Shown here: piece after piece, positions 15,058 through 23,110 of the stretch
How the letters are laid out: every line of letters begins with the position of its first letter
Position numbering within the stretch: the first letter of the stretch is position 1
Assembly: GCA_900752115.1 (NCBI GenBank)
Contig: CAADUC010000114.1
Coordinates: 1 to 29,629 of the forward strand
Source of the DNA: Clostridia bacterium
GTDB taxonomy: Bacteria > Bacillota > Clostridia > Oscillospirales > Acutalibacteraceae
DNA length: 29,629 nucleotides
Direction of reading: 5' to 3'
Position numbers and translations under genes: made by a program
Notes under the pieces: model-generated
Database searches by the model: none
What the model was told of the DNA's origin: nothing
The model's input: only the letters and a program-made list of their open reading frames with translations

Positions 15058-15135
15058 TTTGTTCCGTATCGCACATTTCCAGGGAAATATCCATTGTATG
15101 AAAAAAATACATGACATACAATGATACCGAACAAA
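15058..15135. promoter_or_regulatory. Outer inverted repeat flanking the tetR/ATPase promoter
   Basis: TTTGTTCCGTATC (15058-15070) and GATACCGAACAAA (15123-15135) match as inverted repeats in 12 of 13 positions. They enclose the inner dyad and probably add TetR-type or other regulator sites. Confidence 0.6.
15092..15123. promoter_or_regulatory. Symmetrical divergent promoter/operator of tetR and the ATPase
   Basis: A perfect 9-bp inverted repeat CATTGTATG/CATACAATG with a 14-base spacer. Because of the symmetry, both strands read TTGTAT, 17 bases, TACAAT: plus strand -35 at 15094-15099 and -10 at 15117-15122, minus strand the mirror image. One element thus offers face-to-face promoters for both genes and an operator over the -35 and -10 of each. 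Confidence 0.7.
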
Positions 15136-15211
15136 TTGTTTTGTATTCCCATTATACAGCTTGACTGCAAACATGGCAAACATCCCAATCCAGCCAGCAG
15201 GAGGAATTATT

Positions 15212-17080
15212 ATGCTCAAAAAATTAAACGATTTTTTGGCCGGAATTCCCATGACCATCGCCGCAGGTGTCCTTCTGGCTGCCAGCCTCGTCCTGACATT
15301 GACGGACACAACTGTTCCAATTGACCCTGCCTGGGCGGCAGTCGTCATCAGCGGTCTGCCGTTGCTTTACCTTGCGCTGTGGCGCGTCGTACACAATCCG
15401 GGCATCAGCAAAATTTCCTCCGCTTTGCTCATCTCTGTCGCCATGATCGCCGCCCTTGCAATCGGCGATCTGTTCGCGGCAGGCGAGGTTGCATTCATCA
15501 TGGCAATTGGAGCCATTCTCGAAGAAAAAACAACCGGGCGCGCCCAGCGTGGCCTGAAAGCATTGATCTCCCTTTCTCCCCAGCAGGGACGGCGCATCCG
15601 GGGCGGAGAAGAGGAACTGATCGAAGCAGAAAAGATTGAAAAAGGGGATCGTCTGCGTGTCCTGCCCGGAGAAACCATCCCTGTTGACGGAACTATTGTG
15701 AGCGGGAACACCTCCATCGATCAGGCAATCCTCACCGGCGAATCGCTTCCCGTTGACAAAATGCCTGGCGATCCGGTCTTCTGCGGTACCATCAACCGCT
15801 TTGGGGTAATTGAGCTGATAGCGGATAAAGTAGGAGAGGACAGCTCCCTGCAAAAGCTAATCCGAATGGTACGACAAGCCGAGGAGAACAAAGCCCCCAT
15901 GCAGCGCATTGCCGATCGCTGGGCAAGCTGGCTCGTACCCGTCGCTCTTTTAATCGCGATCGCCGCCTACCTTGTCACCGGCGACATTGTGCGCGGGGTC
16001 ACTGTCCTGGTGGTATTCTGTCCCTGCGCTCTGGTCCTTGCAACTCCTACCGCCATTATGGCGGCCATTGGGCAGGCGACAAAACACGGCGTAATCATCA
16101 AATCCGGTGAAGCACTGGAAAAGATGGGCAAAGTTGACGCAATCGCTTTTGATAAAACCGGCACGCTGACATACGGCAGGCTTGCAGTCAGTGATATTGT
16201 TTCCTTTTCTCCCACACTCAGCGAGGCGGATCTGCTTTCCCTCCTGTCATCCGCGGAAGCGCTGAGTGAGCATCCTCTTGCCAAAGCTATTACAGCGTAC
16301 GCCAAAAGCGCAGGAACTGATATTCTCCCGGCAGACAACTTTCAAATGGAGGCGGGACGCGGAATCCAGGCATGTGTCGCAGGACATGAACTGATCTGCG
16401 GAAGTGAAGCGTTTCTTCGTTCACGAGACATCACTCTTGACGACGGTGCGGCATCCAGACTTGGACGTCTGCGTGAACAGGGCAAAGCAACCGTCCTTGC
16501 GGCGGAAAAAGATCGCTGTCTCGGAGTCATCGCGCTCTCCGACACCGTGCGTCCGGAGGCAAAGGCCGCCGTCTCTCAGCTCTCCTCACTCGGCGCGGAA
16601 ACTCTTCTGCTCACCGGGGATAACCGGAAAGCGGCAGAATTTCTGGCGCGGCAAGTTGGCAGCATGTCCGTACGCGCCGAATTGCTGCCGGATCAAAAGG
16701 TTGACGCCATTCGGGCACTGCAAAAAACGGGACGCATTGTCTGTATGATTGGCGACGGCGTCAATGACGCTCCCGCGCTCAAAACAGCGGACGTCGGCGT
16801 TGCGATGGGAAGTATGGGCAGCAATATTGCTGTTGAGGCCGCTGACATTGCACTGATGAGCGACGATATTTCCCGTCTGCCATATCTTAAACGCCTCTCC
16901 AACGCAGCAGTCCATACCATCCGGCTGAGCATCAGCCTTTCTCTGTGCATCAATTTCGTTGCCATCACACTCTCCCTCATGGGTCTCCTGACGCCGACCT
17001 CCGGAGCGCTCGTCCATAACGCCGGTTCTGTCTTTGTCGTCCTGATTGCTGCCCTGCTGTACGATCGGAAATTCGAGTAA
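15212..17080 (+). CDS. Heavy-metal-translocating P-type ATPase (P1B, CPC type)
   Basis: A 622-aa metal pump with no N-terminal HMA domain. Visible: membrane helices at about 11-60 and 70-105, actuator motif TGES at 175-178, metal-binding Cys270-Pro-Cys272, phosphorylation site DKTGTLT from Asp314, the P1B signature His-Pro at 354-355 (SEHPLAKA), hinge GDGVNDAP from 514, and a final helix pair with HNAGSVFVV near 602. CPC excludes the Co-type SPC class; the last two helices lack the clear YN/MxxSS copper pattern, so Zn/Cd/Pb or another metal remains possible and specificity is unresolved. ATG at 15212 has GGAGG 8 bases upstream and is preferred to an ATG 17 codons earlier. It is divergent from tetR, so regulated efflux is the likely role. 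Confidence 0.92.
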   Translation: MLKKLNDFLAGIPMTIAAGVLLAASLVLTLTDTTVPIDPAWAAVVISGLPLLYLALWRVVHNPGISKISSALLISVAMIAALAIGDLFAAGEVAFIMAIGAILEEKTTGRAQRGLKALISLSPQQGRRIRGGEEELIEAEKIEKGDRLRVLPGETIPVDGTIVSGNTSIDQAILTGESLPVDKMPGDPVFCGTINRFGVIELIADKVGEDSSLQKLIRMVRQAEENKAPMQRIADRWASWLVPVALLIAIAAYLVTGDIVRGVTVLVVFCPCALVLATPTAIMAAIGQATKHGVIIKSGEALEKMGKVDAIAFDKTGTLTYGRLAVSDIVSFSPTLSEADLLSLLSSAEALSEHPLAKAITAYAKSAGTDILPADNFQMEAGRGIQACVAGHELICGSEAFLRSRDITLDDGAASRLGRLREQGKATVLAAEKDRCLGVIALSDTVRPEAKAAVSQLSSLGAETLLLTGDNRKAAEFLARQVGSMSVRAELLPDQKVDAIRALQKTGRIVCMIGDGVNDAPALKTADVGVAMGSMGSNIAVEAADIALMSDDISRLPYLKRLSNAAVHTIRLSISLSLCINFVAITLSLMGLLTPTSGALVHNAGSVFVVLIAALLYDRKFE

Positions 17081-17153
17081 ACGGCAGCTGTTTTGCCGTA
17101 CATGTTTCTCAACTCCTAAAGACTTAACTCACCTCACCCCACAAAGCAAAGAT

Positions 17154-17204
17154 AAAAACCCCGGAATTCCCGCCCTTCTGGCGAAAAGGAATTCCGGGGT
17201 TTTT
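17154..17204. terminator. Bidirectional terminator between the ATPase and mscL
   Basis: A perfect stem of 14 GC-rich base pairs (AACCCCGGAATTCC/GGAATTCCGGGGTT) flanked by A5/T5 serves both the plus-strand ATPase gene and the minus-strand mscL gene. Confidence 0.92.
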
Positions 17205-17253
17205 CAAATTAGAAAACGCCTATGTACATCCTGTTCATGGAACAATCGCGGCC

Positions 17254-17706
17254 TTACGTTTCGGGCTTTTCCTCTGTTACTTCCGTCAATACAGAAGTGC
17301 AGTGCGGACAACGGGTTGCAAGCACAGGGATTTTCGAGCGGCAGAAGGGGCACTCCTTCTCCGTCGGAACCACAGGCTTCTCGTCCTTTTTCCTGACAAG
17401 TTCACGCAGACGGTTAATCTGTTTGACGACAAAATAAATCACAAGAGCAACCACCAGGAAGTTAACAAGCTGTGTGAGGAAGCTTCCATAGTTGATGCTT
17501 GAAGCGTTTTCCCCTGCGGAGAGGACGATTTTCATGTCGTTAAAGTCAATCCGGCCTGTAATCAAGCTGAGAGCCGGCATCACGATATCGTTGACAAGCG
17601 AGTTGACAATGCCGGTAAATGCACTGCCGATGATCATGCCGACAGCCAGATCGATCATGCTGCCCTTCAGGGCAAAACTTTTGAATTCCTTAAGAAACTT
17701 TTTCAT
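17254..17706 (-). CDS. mscL: Large-conductance mechanosensitive channel with C-terminal zinc ribbon
   Basis: A 150-aa protein. MscL pentamers open under membrane tension to release solutes in osmotic downshock. The channel part has the N-terminal amphipathic start MKKFLKEFKSFALKG, TM1 with DLAVGMIIGSAFTGIVNSLVNDIVMP (about 19-44) and TM2 with NFLVVALVIYFVVKQIN (about 82-98). After the usual cytoplasmic helix it carries a Cys4 site, Cys119/Cys122 and Cys133/Cys136 (CPFC ... CPHC), in place of the plain C-terminus of E. coli MscL. ATG at 17706 has GGAG 10 bases upstream and gives the family-typical start; the frame extends 20 codons further. It follows pcrA by 72 bases and ends at a strong bidirectional terminator. 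Confidence 0.94.
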   Translation of the reverse strand: MKKFLKEFKSFALKGSMIDLAVGMIIGSAFTGIVNSLVNDIVMPALSLITGRIDFNDMKIVLSAGENASSINYGSFLTQLVNFLVVALVIYFVVKQINRLRELVRKKDEKPVVPTEKECPFCRSKIPVLATRCPHCTSVLTEVTEEKPET

Positions 17707-17778
17707 GCCGTAATCACTCCTGTTCTGATTTCCTGCGGGACAAATGCCGGAAACGGACGTCGCCATTCCGTCATGCCG

Positions 17779-20145
17779 TCAAAGCTTCTGAAGACGTGCA
17801 AAGTTTGCCATCAGCTTCTTGGTTCCCACACGTTCAAAGGCAATCTCGAGCAAAACATCGTTCCCCATCGGGGATGCGGAAAGAATCATTCCCTGGCCGA
17901 AGGTCTTGTGCATGACCGAATCGCCGGGACGCAGAGCTACGGAAGGCTTTTCAGGCCGGGCCGCGGCAGCGGGACCAAAGTTCCGTGCCGCCTGCATGGA
18001 GACAGCCCGCGTCTCTCGATAGGAAACAGGCAGTACCGTACCCGGTTCGGGTTTTTTCCATTCTCTGGCACGATGCCGGTCCACAAGCTCTTCCGGAATT
18101 TCCATGCAGAAGCGGGAAGGTTTATTCCGGTTTGTACTGCCGAAGATCATGCGCGTCTCCGCGTTGACAATGGTAAGCTCCTCCTTCGCACGGGTAATAG
18201 CGACATAGGCCAGACGGCGCTCCTCTTCGATCTCAGGCGGGTTGTAGATGGCCTGCATTCCCGGGAAAATCCCCTCCTCAAAACCGGGCAAGAAGACACA
18301 GGGGAACTCGAGTCCTTTGGCAGAATGCATCGTCATCATGATGACCGCGTCGACGCTCTCATCGAGATTATCTACGTCGGTCATAAGGGAAATTTCCTCC
18401 AGGAATCCGGACAGCGTCGCCTCTTCCCCGTTATCCTGCTCATACTGGCGAAGGTTGGACAAAAGCTCGTTGATATTGTCAATCCGATCCTGCGCCGTCT
18501 CCTCCTCCGTTTCGCGCAAATACTGAGAATAGTTTGTCTTTTCCAGCAGCAGCTCGTACAGGTCGCCAAGGTTCAGCGTCGAGGAAGCCTGAATCAATTC
18601 ATTGATCAAATCTGCAAACTGCAGCAGCTTTGCAGAGGAACGCTTGAGCGCTTCAAACTCATCCGCATGCGAAATGACTTCAAACAGGCTCTCACCGAGG
18701 CCGGCGGCAATCTCCGCTGCCTGCGCGATCGTCTTCTCGCCGATCTGACGCTTGGGCTGATTGATGATCCGGCGCAGGCGGATTTCGTCTCCGGGATTGT
18801 TGATCACACACAGATAAGCAATCATATCCCGGATTTCTTTCCGCTCATAAAAGCGCAGGCCGCCAAGCATCCGGTACGGTACGCCGGATTTGACAAAACA
18901 TCTTTCCAACGTGCTCGACTGAGAATTCATACGATATAAAACAGCAAAGTCGGAAAACTTTCTGGTGGCGGCTTCCTCCAGAATCTGCTTGGTAATATAC
19001 TCTGCTTCCCCCATCTCGTTGATGGCCGTGTAAACAGAGATCGGCTTTCCCTGCGGATTCTCTGTCCAAAGCGTTTTTCCCTTACGTTCCACGTTGTTCG
19101 CAATGACTGCGTTGGCTGCGTCGAGAATCGTCTGAGTGGAACGGTAATTCTGCTCCAAACGAATGGTGCGGGCTTTCGGAAACGTCTTTTCAAAGCTTAA
19201 AATATTTTCAATGGTCGCACCGCGGAATTTATAAATACTCTGATCGTCATCGCCGACAACACAGAGATTGCCGCTGCGCTCCGCGAGGAGTTTAACAAGC
19301 AAATACTGTGCGTGGTTGGTATCCTGGTACTCGTCCACCATAATATAGCGGAACTTGTTCTGGAAGTATTCCAGGACATCCGGGCAATTCTGCAGGAGGC
19401 GGACGGTATTGGCAATGAGATCATCAAAATCCATCGCGTCCGCTTTCGCCAGCCCTTGCTGATAGAGCTTGTACGCCTGACCAATCAGCGCAAGACGATT
19501 GTCGCGCCCGGCAGCAGTGATAAATTCGTCCGGCGTAACCAGATTATCCTTGGCACGGGAAATTTCGCCCAGAATTGCCTTATGCGAGAGCACCTTGTCC
19601 TCAATCTTCAAAATCCGCTGACAATCCTTCATCAAACGCTTCGAATCGTCCGTATCATAAATGGTAAAATGACTGGTATAACCGAGGCGATCCCCAAACT
19701 GACGAAGAAAACGGGCGCAGGCGGAATGGAAGGTAGAAGCCCAGATCTCGCCCCCCTGCTCCCCAAGCATGGACGACAAACGGTTCTTGAGCTCGCCTGC
19801 CGCTTTATTTGTGAAGGTGATGGCAAGAACCTGCCACGGGCGGCAGGCATGCACCGCCATGTGGGAACGTGTCTCCTCAGGCAGAGACGCCGCACCGTCA
19901 AGATAAGCCTGCATGGCGAGAGCATCCTGCTCCGTTAAAAAGCGATCCTCGTCACTGTGGTAAGCGCTGCCATAGCGGATCAGATTGGCAATGCGATTGA
20001 CCAAAACCGTGGTTTTGCCGCTTCCGGCACCGGCCAGTATAAGAAGCGGTCCCTCCGTGTGGAAAACAGCCTCTCTCTGACGTTCGTTCATGCGGCTGAA
20101 TTCCTTTTCCAGCACTTTTCTGCGCAATTCAGTCAAGTAGCTCAA
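17779..20145 (-). CDS. pcrA: ATP-dependent DNA helicase PcrA/UvrD
   Basis: A 788-aa superfamily 1A 3'-5' helicase for repair and for removing recombination or replication obstacles. Motifs: Q-motif MNERQREAV near 19, Walker A GAGSGKTT near 39-46, motif Ia ITFTNKAA near 109, Walker B DEYQDT at 271-276, GDDDQSIYKFRGA near 298, and EQNYRST near 331. Helicase C motifs follow (TMHSAKGLEF), then the C-terminal Tudor-like module (PGDSVMHKTFGQGMI). An insert of about 40 residues lies between Walker A and motif Ia (about 57-100), which makes that segment longer than in B. subtilis PcrA. The start is TTG: AGGAGG sits 8 bases before it. The B. subtilis neighbour ligA is not seen here. Confidence 0.95.
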   Translation of the reverse strand: MSYLTELRRKVLEKEFSRMNERQREAVFHTEGPLLILAGAGSGKTTVLVNRIANLIRYGSAYHSDEDRFLTEQDALAMQAYLDGAASLPEETRSHMAVHACRPWQVLAITFTNKAAGELKNRLSSMLGEQGGEIWASTFHSACARFLRQFGDRLGYTSHFTIYDTDDSKRLMKDCQRILKIEDKVLSHKAILGEISRAKDNLVTPDEFITAAGRDNRLALIGQAYKLYQQGLAKADAMDFDDLIANTVRLLQNCPDVLEYFQNKFRYIMVDEYQDTNHAQYLLVKLLAERSGNLCVVGDDDQSIYKFRGATIENILSFEKTFPKARTIRLEQNYRSTQTILDAANAVIANNVERKGKTLWTENPQGKPISVYTAINEMGEAEYITKQILEEAATRKFSDFAVLYRMNSQSSTLERCFVKSGVPYRMLGGLRFYERKEIRDMIAYLCVINNPGDEIRLRRIINQPKRQIGEKTIAQAAEIAAGLGESLFEVISHADEFEALKRSSAKLLQFADLINELIQASSTLNLGDLYELLLEKTNYSQYLRETEEETAQDRIDNINELLSNLRQYEQDNGEEATLSGFLEEISLMTDVDNLDESVDAVIMMTMHSAKGLEFPCVFLPGFEEGIFPGMQAIYNPPEIEEERRLAYVAITRAKEELTIVNAETRMIFGSTNRNKPSRFCMEIPEELVDRHRAREWKKPEPGTVLPVSYRETRAVSMQAARNFGPAAAARPEKPSVALRPGDSVMHKTFGQGMILSASPMGNDVLLEIAFERVGTKKLMANFARLQKL

Positions 20146-20159
20146 AAAAACATCCTCCT

Positions 20160-20201
20160 AACAAAATTTACCCGCACACGCATTTCTTTGTGTGCGGGTA
20201 A
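20160..20201 (-). terminator. Hairpin between oadB and pcrA (probable terminator)
   Basis: A perfect 12-bp stem TTACCCGCACAC/GTGTGCGGGTAA (20190-20201, 20168-20179) is followed on the minus strand by ATTTTGTT. It lies 23 bases past the oadB stop and directly abuts the pcrA ribosome site. The modest T-run may allow read-through, since no separate pcrA promoter is evident. Confidence 0.6.
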
Positions 20202-20224
20202 TCTTTGACATACAGAATGCGGGA

Positions 20225-21481
20225 TTATCTCAAAATACTGATCAGGACGCCGGCCGCAACAGCAGAACCGATAACGCCTGCCACGTTCGGGCCCATAGCG
20301 TGCATGAGCAGGAAGTTGCTCGGATTCTCCGCCTGACCAACCTTCTGAGCCACACGGGCCGCCATCGGAACGGCGGAAACACCCGCGGAACCAATCAGAG
20401 GATTGATCTTGCCGCCGGAGAACTTGCACATCAGCTTGCCGAACAGGACGCCGCCTGCGGTGCCGAAGCCAAACGCAATCAGGCCGAGAACAATAATGCC
20501 GATCGTCTGGGGAGTCAGGAAGACCTCGCCCGTAGCGGTTGCACCGACAGTCACGCCCAGGAAAATCGTGATGATGTTCATCAGCTCGTTCTGCGCCGTG
20601 TTCGAGATACGGGAAACCACACCGCTCTCACGCATCAGGTTTCCGAGCATCAGCATGCCGACCAGCGGAGCTGCGTCAGGCAGCAGCAGGGAAATCAGGA
20701 TGGTAACGATAATCGGGAACAGGATCTTCTCGAGCTTGGAAACGGGACGGAGCTGCTCCATCACGATCATACGCTCTTTTCTGGTGGTCAGAAGCTTCAT
20801 GATCGGAGGCTGAATGATCGGGACCAGAGCCATGTACGAATACGCCGCCACCGCGATGGGGCCAAGGAGATGGGGCGCGAGGATGGAGGTAACGTAAATA
20901 GCCGTCGGTCCGTCCGCACCGCCGATGATAGCAATCGAACCGGCCTCCTGCGCCGTGAAAATGCCGAGCGCCATAGCGCCGATGAAGGTGACAAAAATAC
21001 CGAGCTGGGCAGCCGCGCCGAGCAGGAAGCTCTTCGGGTTTGCAATCAGCGGACCAAAGTCCGTCATTGCACCGATGCCCAGGAAAATGAGCGGCGGATA
21101 GATGCCGAGCTTAACGCCCTGATAGAGGTAATAGAGCAAACCGCCGTTTGTGGGAATCTGGTAATACTCCAGGCCCTCAAGAACCATAATCGGGTAATTG
21201 CCCGCCGCACCGTTATGGGCGGCCATGTAATCGGTCACGAGCTGCATTTCCGTCGAAGGCGTCGCGGTGATGCCCGGGAACACGTTCACAAGCAGCATAC
21301 CGAACGCAATCGGCAGAAGAAGAAGCGGCTCAAACTGCTTCTTAATCGCAAGATAAAGAAGCACAAGAGCAATCACAATCATCACATAGTTACGGGGATC
21401 GTTTCCGATAAATCCGGAGCTCGTCCAGATCCCCTGCAGGGCGTCCAAAAAACCTTGCAAAACCTCCACGGGAAAAATCAT
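20225..21481 (-). CDS. oadB: Sodium ion-translocating decarboxylase beta subunit
   Basis: A 418-aa integral membrane protein of the OadB/MmdB/GcdB family, which couples decarboxylation of carboxybiotin to Na+ export. Conserved blocks are GGADGPTAIYV with Asp190 (equivalent to the essential Asp of OadB), NELMNIITIFLGVTVGATA, and near the end NPSNFLLMHAMGPNVAGVIGSA; about nine to eleven membrane segments are visible. The ATG is directly preceded by GAAAGG without spacing, so GTG five codons in is an alternative start. It lies downstream of the gamma subunit gene and is co-transcribed with it. Which decarboxylase (oxaloacetate, methylmalonyl-CoA or glutaconyl-CoA) it serves cannot be told, because the carboxyltransferase and biotin carrier are absent here. 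Confidence 0.93.
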   Translation of the reverse strand: MIFPVEVLQGFLDALQGIWTSSGFIGNDPRNYVMIVIALVLLYLAIKKQFEPLLLLPIAFGMLLVNVFPGITATPSTEMQLVTDYMAAHNGAAGNYPIMVLEGLEYYQIPTNGGLLYYLYQGVKLGIYPPLIFLGIGAMTDFGPLIANPKSFLLGAAAQLGIFVTFIGAMALGIFTAQEAGSIAIIGGADGPTAIYVTSILAPHLLGPIAVAAYSYMALVPIIQPPIMKLLTTRKERMIVMEQLRPVSKLEKILFPIIVTILISLLLPDAAPLVGMLMLGNLMRESGVVSRISNTAQNELMNIITIFLGVTVGATATGEVFLTPQTIGIIVLGLIAFGFGTAGGVLFGKLMCKFSGGKINPLIGSAGVSAVPMAARVAQKVGQAENPSNFLLMHAMGPNVAGVIGSAVAAGVLISILR

Positions 21482-21528
21482 CCTTTCTAACTTAAGTAAT
21501 CAAGAATGGGAAAACGCTGGCACGCCTC

Positions 21529-21975
21529 TTAAAAAGGACGAGTGTTCTCCATGACGCCGGCCATACCCCAGGCGGAGCGGGAGGCAGAACGGGAGCGCCG
21601 GATGGACTTAATCGCAGAAACCGGAGCACCCTCCGTGCAATAGACAGCAGCAGCAATCGCAGCAACAATTTCGCCGGGGATTCCCTCCTCGACAGCTTCC
21701 ACTGCAGCGGGAACAGAAGCCTGAACGGGAGCGGCGGCTGCGGGCTCCTCGGCTTTCTTCTCCGGCACCGGCTTTTTGGCCTTATTCGTCGCGTTGTAGA
21801 CAATCGTGCCGTACAGCTTGATAATGTCGGTCAGAACGATAAGGACCAGGAATACCACTACCAGACCGGTCAGAAGAATGGTCAGCGAAAGCGTGACCGG
21901 ATTGTCGGTCTGTAGTGCCAGGAACATGGGCATAGTTGGACTCTCCTTTGACAATTTAGTTATGTCATCTTTCAT
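21529..21975 (-). CDS. oadG: Sodium pump decarboxylase gamma/delta subunit (OadG family)
   Basis: A roughly 148-aa small membrane subunit that assembles the decarboxylase complex. One N-terminal membrane helix (NPVTLSLTILLTGLVVVFLVLIVL) is followed by an Ala/Pro/Glu-rich linker (KKPVPEKKAEEPAAAAPVQ) and the family C-terminal block EIVAAIAAAVY...SIRRSRSASRSAWGMAGVMENTRPF, of the kind found in methylmalonyl-CoA or glutaconyl-CoA decarboxylase delta chains. Start choice is uncertain: the ATG at 21975 has GGAGG 7 bases upstream, while the ATG at 21933 has AAGGAG 9 bases upstream inside the frame. A consensus promoter lies at 22050-22078. The gap of 47 bases to oadB suggests one operon. Confidence 0.87.
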   Translation of the reverse strand: MKDDITKLSKESPTMPMFLALQTDNPVTLSLTILLTGLVVVFLVLIVLTDIIKLYGTIVYNATNKAKKPVPEKKAEEPAAAAPVQASVPAAVEAVEEGIPGEIVAAIAAAVYCTEGAPVSAIKSIRRSRSASRSAWGMAGVMENTRPF

Positions 21976-22049
21976 CATCCTTCCTCCGCCGACACAAAAT
22001 CGGGAAAGAGAAAAGGACTCTGAAAGGTTAAAAAAACAAGATTGTTATT

Positions 22050-22078
22050 ATTATAACCGATACCCCCCTCAATTTCAA
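22050..22078 (-). promoter_or_regulatory. Sigma-A promoter of oadG-oadB
   Basis: On the minus strand, -35 TTGAAA (22073-22078), 17 bases, perfect -10 TATAAT (22050-22055). It is back to back with the araC promoter, which starts 49 bases away on the other strand. Confidence 0.82.
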
Positions 22079-22126
22079 TTATTTTTCATAAATTGTTTTT
22101 TCTTTTTCCATATTCCGCGCGGACCA

Positions 22127-22155
22127 TTGCAAAGCAAAAGAAGGTTCTTTATAAT
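22127..22155 (+). promoter_or_regulatory. Sigma-A promoter of the AraC regulator gene
   Basis: -35 TTGCAA (22127-22132), 17 bases, perfect -10 TATAAT (22150-22155). The start is expected near 22162, at the foot of an inverted repeat. Confidence 0.8.
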
Positions 22156-22162
22156 AGAAGGT

Positions 22163-22192
22163 GCTTTCAGGCGCATAAAGAAGCCTGAAAGC
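22163..22192 (+). other. 5'-end inverted repeat of the araC transcript
   Basis: Perfect 10-bp arms GCTTTCAGGC/GCCTGAAAGC with a 10-base loop lie exactly at the predicted transcript start. No T-run follows. It is either an operator or a stabilising 5' stem-loop. Confidence 0.65.
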
Positions 22193-22218
22193 CGGAAAAA
22201 AGAAAGGCGGGGGCAGTT

Positions 22219-23073
22219 TTGATCAACGATGTTTTCCGGCATTCCTTCACGCAACCGTTTCACAGCAGCCTCGGCCTCGCTGTATACAGCTGCGGAATCC
22301 AAAAATGTTCCGCCGGCCACTCCTGGGGGCCTGCCGTCCGCGATCATTATTTGATCCACTGCGTCACCTCCGGAAAAGGCGTCTTCTCGTTCGGCGGCAG
22401 CGACTATAGACTCGCAGGCGGAGACGGCTTTCTGCTCACCCCAGGCGTCATCGCCTCTTACGCCGCTGACAACGAGTCGCCGTGGCAGTACTGCTGGATC
22501 GGCTTTAACGGAACAGACGCCAAACGCCTCGTGGAGCTGACGGGTCTTTCCTATGAGAATCCGATTTTTCATTTTACCGGCACCGCCCTGCCGGACCGGC
22601 TCGAACAGATTTGCCATCTTTCCTGCGCCACCCACAGCAACGAGGCGCGTGTGCAGGCAGGCCTGCTTCTCTTCCTCGCCGATTTGATGGACTCATTCGG
22701 AAGCTCGTCCTCCTCTCACCATGCAAGCGGGTACGAGTACGTACAGAAGGCTGCACGGTACATCGAATACAACTACTCCCGCAGCATTGATGTAAAGGAT
22801 ATCGCAGCAAGTGCGGGAATCAGCCGCAGCCATTTGTACCGGCTTTTTATGGAAAACATCTCCATGCCTCCGAACGAATATCTGATGCGGTATCGTATCA
22901 ACAAAGCGGCGGCTCTGCTTGAGGGGGGACGGCTTTCCGTGGGAGAAGTCGCATACTCCACAGGTTTTTCCGATCAGCTGTATTTTTCCAGAGTCTTTAA
23001 AAAATACATGGGGATTCCTCCGAGCCAATATTCTCTGCGCTCTTCTTCCGCGGAGTCCCAGGAGGAACCATAA
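22219..23073 (+). CDS. AraC family transcriptional regulator
   Basis: A 284-aa protein: an N-terminal cupin-like sensing domain (residues 1-165, with RDHYLIHCVTSGKGVFSFGG and GGDGFLLTPGVIASYAADNESPWQYCWIGFNG) and a C-terminal double helix-turn-helix (about 175-275: YIEYNYSRSIDVKDIAASAG, ISRSHLYRLFMENISMPPNEYL, VGEVAYSTGFSDQLYFSRVFKKYMGIPPSQY). This arrangement fits sugar-responsive members such as RafR/MsmR. The start is TTG, with GGCGGG 7 bases upstream and no better ATG in frame. No transporter or glycosidase genes are adjacent, so the ligand and regulon are unknown. It is followed after 37 bases by a DUF1836 gene. Confidence 0.92.
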   Translation: MINDVFRHSFTQPFHSSLGLAVYSCGIQKCSAGHSWGPAVRDHYLIHCVTSGKGVFSFGGSDYRLAGGDGFLLTPGVIASYAADNESPWQYCWIGFNGTDAKRLVELTGLSYENPIFHFTGTALPDRLEQICHLSCATHSNEARVQAGLLLFLADLMDSFGSSSSSHHASGYEYVQKAARYIEYNYSRSIDVKDIAASAGISRSHLYRLFMENISMPPNEYLMRYRINKAAALLEGGRLSVGEVAYSTGFSDQLYFSRVFKKYMGIPPSQYSLRSSSAESQEEP

Positions 23074-23110
23074 CGTTTACCGCCGTGTGCGGAAAAAGGA
23101 GTTTTGTTTC

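Noticed and set aside
17773..18939. Plus-strand open frame of 388 codons opposite pcrA
   Set aside because: It is antisense to the conserved C-terminal half of PcrA, with no recognisable family and biased composition.
20192..21490. Plus-strand open frame of 432 codons opposite oadB
   Set aside because: It mirrors a highly conserved membrane protein gene, its product is rich in Arg, His, Asn and Gln with no domain, and it has no ribosome site; it is an antisense shadow.
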